In this document: in pieces, positions 49,655-59,545 of the stretch
How positions within the stretch are numbered: position 1 is the first letter of the stretch
Layout of the letters: each line of letters begins with the position of its first letter
Assembly: GCA_037954665.1 (NCBI GenBank)
Contig: JBBMOL010000282.1
Location: forward strand, 434,001 to 498,000
Direction: 5' to 3'
DNA from: Laguncularia racemosa
Taxonomy: Eukaryota; Streptophyta; Magnoliopsida; Myrtales; Combretaceae
DNA length: 64,000 nucleotides
Made by a program: the position numbers and the translations under genes
Notes under the pieces: generated by a model
What the model saw: the letters and a program-made list of their open reading frames with translations, nothing else
What the model was told of the DNA's origin: nothing
Database searches by the model: none

Positions 49655-52600
49655 TGATGGGAATCAAATCACAACTCTTACAACATTGTTCAAATGTGGG
49701 AATCAAGTCATCAAAGCCAAGGTGGACACCTTTAAGTCGGCCTAAAAGGCCAGCATCTTACCTCTTTAGACCAGCCTCAAGGCCAGCCATCTAGGCCGGT
49801 GGCGTAGCCACTTAGGCCGGCCTTCAAAGCTAGTAGCTTTTCTTCTTAAGCCAACCTTCAAGGTCGGCGGCCTATCTACTTAAGCCGACAGCATATATTG
49901 TCTAAGTCGGCAGTGTACATTTGATAAGCTAACAGCTTTCTTGAGTCGATTTGTTTCAACTTTTCCTTATATTTTATATTTGTTATTGGACACTCGAATA
50001 GGTAGATTATTGAACATTGAAATTGAACTCTTTGAGTTTTCCTCTCAACTCTTATCAATCTTTGATTGTAATGAGTGACGACGTCAAAATCGTTGTGTGT
50101 TGTATCAACCATTCCATGCTAGGACTGATCCTTTACTAGTGAATAACATCTGGTAAGGGCTTAAACACTATATGTTCTTTTATTTGATTATAGGTTTAAA
50201 TATTGTATTGGTTGAAATCGGAATTGTGATTATTGTATTTTAAATTGGGAAATAGGCACGTCATCTTTTCATATTAAAGCTCAGATCGAGAAAGGGATTG
50301 TAACTATTGATTTCTAATTTTGCAATTAGGGCTTATGTTGTGAATTTGTGTTAGGTGGATTGTTATTGAATTGGGATTGTGTCAATTGGGGATTGTTGTT
50401 GCCTTGTGATTGAATTAGTGGATAAAAAAAATGAAATTTTGGGTTTTTGTGTCGAGGTTATTTTTATGGATTGTGATTCTGTTGTTGAGGGTTGCTTGAC
50501 TCTAAATTGAGATTGGGCGGAGATTAATACTAAGGGGTTGTATTATGGTTTATATTGTATGAATCTAAGTTAGAGATTGAGCGAAGGTTGTGATTGAATT
50601 ACTGTTGTTAGAGGATTATTGCGGTATTTGTGATTTGTGAAATTCTTGTATTAAGTTGCAATTACTGTTAAACATGTCAAACGACAATGTTAATGGAGGA
50701 ATTGGGAATGAGGCCAATAGCCAAGTTGGAGGAGGAGTACAGGGTTATCATGCTGCAGGTGGAAGAAGAATAGTCGAAGAGCAGTTGCAGGACCTTACTA
50801 CTATTGTTGATAATCTAGAAACATGGGTCGATCAGATAACCTTACCCCAACAACCAGTGGCAAATCTATAGGCACCCCCACCTAGGGTAGCCCTTAATGT
50901 TGTGGGTAAAGAAGGAGTAGTAAGAGGAAACAGGGGTAGACAGGTTGGAAGACAGTATCATGCTTATAGAAAGGAGAGGGAAGACAATTTTGGGGATGAA
51001 CTTTATCATCACCATGAGTTTAGACCGCCCAGGGTTCTAAAGTATGTAAAATTGTAAATGTCTTCATTTTTTGGAAAGGGACCTACAGAGGATTACTTTG
51101 ATTGGGAGGATAAGGTATAAGGACTCTTCGAGTGCTATAAGATTAATGATCATACTAGAGTTTGTCTAGTAGTAGTTGAATTTACAAGTTATGTCGCCTT
51201 GTGGTGGAAAAACTTTGTGGCTAATAGGAGGAGAGATAGTGATGTTGAGATTCATACTTAGTAAGAAATGAAAAGGGTACTAAAGAAGAGTTTTATACTA
51301 AAACACTACAAGTAAGAGTTATTCATGTGTCTCTAGACATTGAGACAGGAAGGCAAAACTGTGGATGAGTATGCCCAGGAGTTTGAGACACTGAGGATCC
51401 GATGTGAGGTAGTGGAACCTCTTGAACAATCCATAGCGCGATTTGTATCCGGGTTGAAATATGAGATTGCATGTATTGTCGAGCTGTAGAGGTATGATAC
51501 TCTTAATGAGGCCATCCAGTTGGCTTTAAAAATTAAGAGGCAGAGGCACTCCAATCCATATAGAACATCGAGTAACAGGTATAGATCTACTACTCAATTA
51601 TATGGATCAGATAACCAACAGGTTGAAAAGGGGGAAATTGATAGAGTTATGGAATCAAATGCAACTGTTAACGATAGGGAGAAGGATGGTTTTGGAAAAG
51701 GCAAAGCAGTTGCTGGGGCTAGTATCCGACAAATAGTGTTGGGGTCATCGAGTGGAAAGATTCATCAAACCTAATGCTTCAAATGCATGGGCTTTAGACA
51801 CATGGCTGCTCAATGTCCCAACAAAAGGGTAATGACTGCTATGGAGGTGGAAAATGAGGGTGATAAGGAAGACATACTTGAGCCTAAAGATTTATCAACA
51901 GTGTTAAAGGAATATTGTGAGGATCTAGACACCAAGGTACATGAGGACAAAGGCAATGATCAATATCTAGCTATTAATGTACTACATAGGGTAATGACTA
52001 CATCTCCAAATATTAAGGATGTGTAGAGGGAAAACCTATTCCATATTCCCTGCAGGGTCTAAGGTAATCTTTGTACTCTTCTTATTCATGATGGTAGTTG
52101 CACTAATGTTATATTTGCTGCATTAATGAACAAATTGCAAGTAGTCACTACACCTCATCATAGGCCCTATAAATTGCACTGGCTGAGTGAATAAGACAGT
52201 CTGTATATCACTCAAAGGACTAAGGTTCCAATCATCATAGGGGAGAGCTACCAAGATGAAATTGTTTATGATGTTCTTCCTATGTGCGCATCACATATCC
52301 TACTAGGTAGACCTTGGTTATTTGATAGGAGAGTATTGCATGATGGGTATAGAAACACCTATGTGTTTCAGAAGAATGGTGAACGGGTTGTTTTGACTCC
52401 TATGACACTAACTAAGGTACACGAATTCCAAGAACAGATCAATAAAAATATTGAGAAGAAGTCTTTATTATTGGGGCGGAAGGAACTAGAAGGCAACATA
52501 AGTAGAGTGAAACAGTCACAGGAAATTCAAAAGCTTTATCAAAAGAATTATGAACATCTCAAGAAGACTCCAAGGCAATCACAACTTCATGGCAACAAGC

Positions 52601-53297
52601 ATTTGCAAACTAAGGTTTTCGGTCCAGGTGGCTTTCAGAAATTCTCATCTACAACAAAGAAACCATCAAATTTGAGAACAAATCTTTCACAGGTCTGAGG
52701 AGATGATGGGAATCAAATCATGACTCTTACAACATTGTTCAAACGTGGGAATCAAGTCATCAAAGTCTGGGTGGACACCTTTAAGCTGGCCTAAAAGGCC
52801 AGCGGCTTACCTCTTTAGACCGACCTCAAAGCTGGTGGTATAGGAGATAGGCTAGTGGCGTAGCCACTTAGGCCAACCCTCAAGTTCGGCAGCTTTTCTT
52901 CTTATGCCGGCCTTTAAGGTTAGCGGCCTAAGTGCCAAAGCCAGTGGCATATATTGTCTAAGCCGGTAGCTTTCTTGAGTCAATTTGTTTCAACTTTTCC
53001 TTGTATTTTATATTTGTTATTAGACACTCGAATAGGCAAATCATTGAACATTAAAATTGAGCTCTTTGAGTTTTCCTCTCAACTCTTATCAATCTTTGAT
53101 TGTGGCGAGTGACAGCGTTGGAATCGTTGTGTGTTATATCAACCATTCCATGCTAGGGCTAATCCTTTGCTAATGTGTAACATCTAGTAAGGGTTTAGAC
53201 ACTATTTGTTCCTTTATTTGATTATAAGTTTGAATATTGTGTTGGTTGAAATCAGAATTGTGATTATTGTATTCGGAATTGGGAAATAGGCACATCA
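49655..53297 (+). mobile_element. Z: gag-protease-only element between two gene remnants
   Basis: 3643 bp: LTRs 49655-50263 (609 bp) and 52704-53297 (594 bp), TGATGGGAATC to GGCAC(A/G)TCA. The primer site after 50263 is degenerate (catattaaagctcagatc). Gag-protease runs at 50674-52703, then purine tract aggtctgaggaga (52691-52703). Flanks CCTTG and CCGTA agree at three of five bases, the poorest match of any two-LTR element here. Left of it is Mei2-like DNA, right of it SPL7-like DNA. Related to E2. Confidence 0.87.
50674..52703 (+). pseudogene. Z gag-protease pseudogene
   Basis: Starts ATG 50674 (MSNDNVNGGIGNEANSQVGG). Gag continues with EEQLQDLTTIVDNLETWVD and DEYAQEFETLRIRCEVVEP. The zinc knuckle CFKCMGFRHMAAQC (51777-51818) is complete, with a stop two codons before it. 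Protease has HDGSCTNVIFAALMNKL (about 52087-52140), then HILLGRPWLFDRRVLHDGY and a Lys-rich tail. Stops include TAG where relatives keep Gln before APPPR (50868). The frame ends at the polypurine tract without RT. Confidence 0.87.
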
Positions 53298-53426
53298 CCG
53301 TATGTAAAAGAGAAGATAGTTCAACTACTTTATTATACCATGGTTCTATACAAAACTTTCACCTATAAAGCTACAGAATCATAGAGATAAGAAGAAATGT
53401 GCAATTAAATCCAATCAAGCTATTAC

Positions 53427-54019
53427 CTTGTTCCACATGACTTTAGACATTGTAGCAAATACAGTCAAGATCATACATCCAGGGCATATATAACCCTCCA
53501 ATTCAATTAGCATATTGGCCAACCATTAGAATATCTAGAAAAGGTTTAACCCATCATAGTCAAATTCTAAAATCACCTAATAAAATGATCCATTCAATAT
53601 ACTAAGAAGATATCACATACTTGGCGAAAAAGATGTCTTGGAAATTCTACAGGATTCCAGTCATATAGTTTAAATGATATCCTCCTGATCGAGCATTAAA
53701 AATAGATGCTATAATAAGTGAATATAAATAGTATTAATATGGAAATGATATGTGAATGGAACAGCAATTGAATATTGATGCAGCAAACTTACCATGGATG
53801 AACAAGAACTCTTGTCATCATAATATAGAGTAGAGAGTGAACTTTTAGAATTATCCTTTCCCCTATCTGTTAAGAAATCTTTAAGAGGCAAAGATGATAC
53901 AATGCTTTCACTAACAAAATTATGGGACTCAGGGAAAGAAAAGACTAAAGGACGTCCATCATCAAGCTCCAATGTGGTTGCTTTTACATCTAGCAAACTA
54001 TTCAAGCTCCTGACATCAC
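53427..54019 (-). pseudogene. SPL7: SPL7-type SBP-box gene fragment (three exons)
   Basis: Exon A 53793-54019 has consensus splice sites (TTTAG before, GTAAGT after) and reads LELDDGRPLVFSFPE, then LPLKDFLTDRGKDNSKSSLS. Exon B 53621-53695 gives RISFKLYDWNPVEFPR. Exon C 53427-53534 gives IF-stop-WLANMLIELEGYI and PGCMILTVFATM, with donor GTAAT. Exons B and C match the segment of plant SPL7 after the SBP DNA-binding domain; SPL7 is the copper-deficiency transcription regulator. Lesions: TAA at 53526-53528 where Gln is expected, and exon B's acceptor reads AA (53696-53697). The SBP domain and the C-terminal half are absent. Exon A is less conserved and is assigned by position. Confidence 0.85.
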
Positions 54020-54082
54020 CTAAATGATATTAAACTAGTTAAGATGAAGGTTATGGAAATCTCTATACGCATACATATAATG
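54020..54082 (-). other. SPL7-like intron remnant
   Basis: Short host stretch upstream of exon A, cut by an LTR fragment starting TGTAACACACG at 54083. Confidence 0.5.
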
Positions 54083-54300
54083 TGTAACACACGTTTTAAA
54101 AGTAATATATGTATAAATATAACAAGTGGCAAGGTCGTACATAAGCAGGTGGGACAAGGGTTAAAAGTGTCTTTTCCTAATCGAATTATAAAAGCAAACT
54201 AACCTAGGGTTTCTCCTATTTCACACTTAGACAAATTATAGCAGTATAGAGAGATAGAAGGCAAAAGAACCCTATAGGAAAACCTATAGCAAATGGTATG
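54083..54300 (+). mobile_element. Truncated LTR related to the E1 family
   Basis: Starts TGTAACACACGTTTTAAAA and keeps the E1 LTR order: gtcttttcctaat, tataaaagc TATA-like core, ctaacctagggtttctcc, atagcagtatagagagatag, aggaaaacct. Similarity fades after about 54300 and no 3' LTR end is found. Confidence 0.65.
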
Positions 54301-54489
54301 GGATAAGATGTGATGGAGCAACTTGTGCTCCACTGGCAAAGGTGGTAGCAAGAGATTTAGAGAGTATAAAACCATCCCTTCTAGGCCTAATCAACTAAAA
54401 CTAGAATGTTTTTGCATTCATGTTCAAAGGCCAGGCATTAGGGAAGTCTTCTTCAACTTCTTCATCGTCATAGAGCCCTAAGAAATATC

Positions 54490-54863
54490 CAAATTATTTA
54501 AGATCAATTACATGAACCTGCTCATAAGCCTGGAATGTCATGATGGAACAATGCTCATCGTGTTCAATTTTCATTGTAGCTAAAAATTTAATTGTGACAT
54601 TCTTGTAGGTTGGTTCTCTTATCTCAAATAGTTTAAACCATGTCTTATCTACTACCATTTGCTGAATATTCTCCCCCATGCCATAATCCCTTAAAAGCTC
54701 CCAATCTAGATACTGATGGTTCATGAAATCCTTCTTCAACAATTGTGTCTTTCTTTCCTTGGCATAGTCCTATCTAGAGAGGAGCTATATATGCTAATTG
54801 CTAGAAGAAGCCTCACCTATAGCTTTTTGTTTCTATTTTCAAGGCCGGAGTTTTCTAGGTGGC
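54490..54863 (-). pseudogene. Athila ORF1-like fragment
   Basis: The open part 54494-54742 reads LKKDFMNHQYLDWELLRDYG, KTWFKLFEIREPTYKNVTIK and FLATMKIEHDEHCS, resembling the N-terminal region of the Athila ORF-1 protein family (gag-side protein of Athila elements). Upstream, two stops precede AIGEASSSN, and an ATG (MPPRKLRP) spans the W insertion site (54863 joined to 60435). The identification rests on recall of the family; function in this state is excluded. Confidence 0.65.
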
Positions 54864-55652
54864 TAATGGGAATCAACCCTATGGTTCCAACAGTGAGGAA
54901 ACCAAATTGGATACATGAGCCTAGATATCCACATGTTGTCATATTTATCTAATAATACTTTATCTTTGCATTTTAGTAGGTACATTTCTCGTTTTTTATA
55001 GGATGGCAAATAAAATGCACTAAGGATCAAATTGTGGGACATTCTTGAACTTACATCCACCGATCCACAAAATGTTCTATTGAAGTGAAGAACCGGCCAT
55101 TTGAAGACTTATTTGTACTTATAATTTTATGTTTGAGAACCGGTCATTTGAGTAGCTTATTTGTAATTTGTTTCGTTGTTTTTATCCTAATTGGAGCAAG
55201 TATAAATACTTGCTAAGTAGGGTTTAAAGGGATCTTTTTGAACAAATATACACTTATCTTTTGTTGCCATGGGAGCCTCTCTTCACATCATCTACTCTTA
55301 TCAATTTCACTTATGAAATTGTGGCGAGTTAGCTTAGAAATTCTTGTGAGTCGTATCAAGATTTTCTAAGTTGCATCTGATTATTGCTAGTGAGTAATAT
55401 CTAGTTATAATTGGTTGATCTTTATGTGTTCCTTTCATGACAAATTAAGGTTCATGTATTGCTAGGTTTTCACGCCAATTATAAGGATTGGAATTAAATT
55501 GTTCCTTTGTATTTGATTGGTATTAGACTCCAATTGTAGTACTTCTAATTTGGTTCATGTCATTTGAGATTGTTAGTTCTTGTGTTTCACGCCATTTTAA
55601 TGGAAATTAGAATCAATTGTGTTTGATTTGTTAATTGTTGTTGAGATCCCTT

Positions 55653-55730
55653 GAGCACATCATAATTTTTTGTATCAGAGCACATCATAATTTTGGTATT
55701 AGAGCACATCATACTTTTTGGTATCAGAGC
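55653..55730 (+). repeat. Triplicated LTR-end/primer-site unit in W
   Basis: A unit of 24-25 bp, gagcacatca followed by taatttttggtatca, is repeated: gagcacatca begins at 55653, 55678 and 55702, and the last copy leads into the true primer site tactttttggtatcagagc (55712-55730). The 3' LTR has the same three copies at 60371, 60396 and 60420, so the repeats lie within the mobile LTR and were transmitted together. Confidence 0.9.
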
Positions 55731-56653
55731 AAAGGTTTTTTAGAAGGGATTTGCGTGAATTTCGATTGGGAAATTAGGGTTCTTGAATATTCATTTTCTT
55801 AATTGAAGATATTTGAAGTGGATTTGAAGTAATTATTTGTGATTTTATTATGATATACCTTATACGGAACTAGAAGTGGAATTTCGGAATTGATCTTGCT
55901 ATCTTCATCTTGCCATAAGTTGCTTGTTGTGAGTAGAAGAAAGGGAAGTCTTTGAATTTGAATTTCAACATTTGAGTAGTGTTGATTGTTGTAATACCCT
56001 TTCCTTTGCAAGAATTCGGAATTAGAGTACATTTCTTTTCAAATTTGCTATCTTTGCCGTGGACAATTAGGAAACAATTTGAATTCAAAAACAAACTTTA
56101 ATTTTAAGAGTTATTGTATATTGTTGATTTTAATACACTTTGACTATTTTTGAATTGTTTCTTACCATTTGGAGAAACATTCATTAATTGTTCCAATTGA
56201 AGTGTTGTTGCTGTAAAGTGGAAGAGTGTGTAGTGAAGGGGTTACAACGTGGTGTATTGTAGTGGAAAGGTGCTGCACCATGGTTGTGTGTGTGTGTGTA
56301 TGTGCCATGGTGAAGTGTGTGTAGCGTAGAAGTATATTTGTTGTGGTTAAGTTTTGAATTTCAAAAGCAACATTAAGTGTGGAAGTTATCATGTATTGAT
56401 TCTTTAAACACACTTTGATTAGTTAAAATCATTAACTTACCATTTGGAGAAGTGTTCATTATTGCTTCTACTTGTATTGTTACTGTAATTGTAAGTGTGA
56501 CGTGGGTGTGTGAAGCTTAAGTGGAGTGTATTTTATGTCTTGCAGTGATTGTTGTTGTGGTGTGAAAGTGTGGCTATTGTGAAGGGGTGATTGTGAGGTA
56601 TACTACATTTTCCTAGAGTTGTCTTTATATTTCAACAAATCAAGTCAACAACC
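55731..56653 (+). other. W leader with a tandem duplication
   Basis: No coding frame. Two related segments about 275 bp apart: gaattcaaaaacaaac at 56081 against gaatttcaaaagcaac at 56356, and taccatttggagaa at 56163 against 56438. A (gt)n stretch lies at about 56285-56302. Size and layout match the leaders of X1 and X2. Confidence 0.6.
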
Positions 56654-59545
56654 ATGTCGAATGATAGTGTAAATGGGAGAATTGGTAATGAGGCCAATAA
56701 CCAAGTTGGTGGCGGTCAAGGTCATCAAACTATAGGTGGAAGAACTTTGGAGGAACAGTTACAAGACCACACCACCATTATTGCTACATTAGTAATAAGG
56801 ATAGATCGGATGATGATGTCATAACCACTAGTGGCAAATCCTCAGGCACCACCACCTAGGGTAGTTCCTCAAAATGTTCACAAGGATGGAGCAATTGTAG
56901 GTAATATGGGAAGAAGAGTGGAAGGAGATTATCATGCTCTTAGTGATGTGCCTAAAAGGGGATTAAGCACAATCAAATGGAATAAAAACCAACCCTAAAT
57001 ATAATCAACAATTCTGATTCAACAAAGTTAGGAATTCGCGAGATTCCTAATGGTGCAATGAGATCGAAAATCAATAAATAATGAACAAATCCACCACGAT
57101 GAATCAAATCCCTCAATACACACTAATCCAACTTGAAATATCACGTGAACTTCAAGAATATTTAGCAAAGCACAACTGTGATCCCCTTTCCACAACAAAT
57201 GCTTTCACGGTTCAACATGTAAAATAGAGGAATAGAAATCAAGTATAAAAGGAACTCAATTAAGCACACTAATTCGAATAATAATGAATCAAATTTGACC
57301 AAGAAATGTTCCAATTCAACCATAGATATAATGCATTAGAGAAGAAAAGAAAACACAACAATTTGAAATTGATATGACTCATAATTTCAAGTGTTGCACT
57401 CGCCATAATCTTACCTCTTGGGATTGAAATTGATAAGAGGAAATTGAACTAGGAAACCCTAAGTTCTCTCACATGAAAGTGAAGTGTTTGTTCTGAAAAT
57501 TCGCCTCCTAAAAGCCCTACTTAAGTAAGTATTTATACTTGCTCCCTTTAGGGTTAGAAAGTACACAAAATTACAACTATGTCACTTTTAGGGTGGCCGG
57601 TCGTAAATGAGAATTACAAACAAAATGAAAGTGTCCCAAGAGAAATTACAACATAAAATAGTCTTCGTAAATGACAAATATATGAAAGAAATTGGTCTTC
57701 AAGATGCTGGTCTTCAGGGTACTTTCGAATTGAGCCCCAATGAGGATCCCGACTCACTCAAAAGTATAGGTGATTTGGTACCCTGTAGAACCGATAAGTG
57801 AACCTACTGGAATGCATAACAATTATAAGGTAGGAATGAAGAAAATAAATTAGCTTCCTCAGGATTGGGTTTCTCATGTAAGATTCTCAAAACTAAGTTG
57901 TGTAGACCCTTATCTCGGGCCTTGGTGATAGGTCCTATAGGAGTCTGATTCTTATTACTTAGGGAGGAAAGAGATGATAATTTTGGGATTAACCCATACC
58001 TAAACAGGGATTTCAGACTACCTTGAGGATTAGAGTATGTGAAACTGCATATGCCTTCATTTAAAGGCAGGGGTTCAATAGATGATTACTTGGATTAGGA
58101 GGATAAAGTTGAGGGTCTATTCGAGTATTATGAAATTGATGATAACACTAGGGTTCGTCTTGCAACTGTGGAATTCATAGGTTATGCCGCTTTGTGGTGG
58201 AAAAATCTGGTGATCAGCAGACAAAGGGATAGAGAGGCCGAAATACATACTTTGAGGGACATGAAACGAGTTTTGAGGAAAAGGTTCGTACCTGAACATT
58301 ACAGGCAAGAACTGTTTATACATCTTCAAACATAGAGGTAGGGAGGCAAAACAGTAAATGACTATGTATAGGAGTTTGAGACGTTGATGATTAGATGTGG
58401 ATCAGTCGAGCCTCTTGAGCAAACCCTAGCACGATTTATGTCTAGGTTAAAATATGATATTGCCTGTGTTTTTGAGTTGCAAAGGTATAAGCTATACAGT
58501 TAGCCTTGAAAGTGGAGAGGCAGAGGCGATTCAATCCTTTCCAAACCACTAGTAACAGGTATGGTACTACTACTAAACCTATCGGAGCAGATGGTCAAAT
58601 GGGTAGACAAAAGGGAGTAGGAGAACATACTAAGGCTATAGACAAAATTATCCCTAGCACTAATATGGAGAAAAATGTTTCTGGGAAAGGTAAAGAGCTA
58701 GTTGGATCCGATTTCAAGCAAACAGTACTAGGATCAACCAATGGGAAGATACGCCAGATTAAATGTTTCAAATGCATGGGTTTTGGACATATGGCTGTGC
58801 AGTGTCCCAATAAAAGGGTGATGACTATTATGGAGGGCAATGAAGAAGATGATCAGGAAGAAGTTGTCGAGCTGACAGATTTATCCTTAACTCTGCAAGA
58901 ATATTATGATGATTAGAACACTGAGACACATGAGGACAAAAAGGGTGAAAATTACTTACCTATTAATATGTTATGCAGGGTTATAACCATATCTCCAAAT
59001 GTCAGTGATATATAGAGGGAGAACCTGTTCCACACACCCTGTCGGATTCGAGGTAACCTATGTGTTCTTTTCATCGATGGTGGTAGCTGCACTAATGTCA
59101 TATCTACTACATTAGTAAATAACTTACAACTAGCTACTAGCTCACATCCACACCCTTACAAATTGCATTGGTTGGACAACCAAGGTAGTTTGCATGTTAC
59201 ATAGAGGGTAAATGTGCCATTTAGTATAAAAGATAAATACAGTGATGAGATTATCTGTTATGTGCTTCTTATGTGCGCCTTTCATATATTGCTAGGTAGG
59301 CCTTGGTTATTTGACAGGAAGGTACTACGTGACGGATTCAAAAACACTTATATGTTTCAGAAGGATGGTACACGAATTGTCTTAATTCCTATGTCTTAGT
59401 ATGAGATGCGCTCCTTCCAAGAACATATTAGAAACACCAATGGCTCTTCAAGACTTCAAGCCAACAAGCAAACACAAACACTAGGTGTTATTCCAAGAGA
59501 AGACCCCTTAGATTTAAGGGCAAATCTTTCAAAAGCCCGAGGAGA
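56654..59545 (+). pseudogene. W gag-protease pseudogene, split by a solo LTR
   Basis: Starts ATG 56654 (MSNDSVNGRIGNEANNQVGG). The frame is cut at 56943 and resumes at 57963 (REERDDNFGINPY). Gag has EGLFEYYEIDDNTRVRLATV and ALWWKNLV. The zinc knuckle CFKCMGFGHMAVQC (58767-58808) is intact. Protease has FIDGGSCTNVISTTLVNNL at about 59072-59130, then HILLGRPWLFDRKVLRDGF and DPLDLRANLSKARGDDG running into the LTR. Excluding the insert the region is 1873 bp, within 30 bp of X1 and X2. Several stops are present, for example TAA for Gln at 56820. Confidence 0.88.
56944..57957 (-). mobile_element. Solo LTR (S1 family) in W gag
   Basis: 1014 bp, plus-strand ends TGATGTGCC and GATTCTTATTA (one base off the usual CA end), perfect TSD CTTAG (56939-56943, 57958-57962). 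Its reversed start resembles S1 (gaatc-(a/g)a-tcc, cctatca, gag-c). Imperfect inverted-repeat TATA at 57525-57542. A small open frame at 57607-57801 has no support. Confidence 0.9.

Noticed and set aside
48512..54019. One single gene containing both the Mei2-like and SPL7-like exons
   Set aside because: The two protein families are unrelated and each is truncated at the side facing the other; a junction of two genes explains it better.
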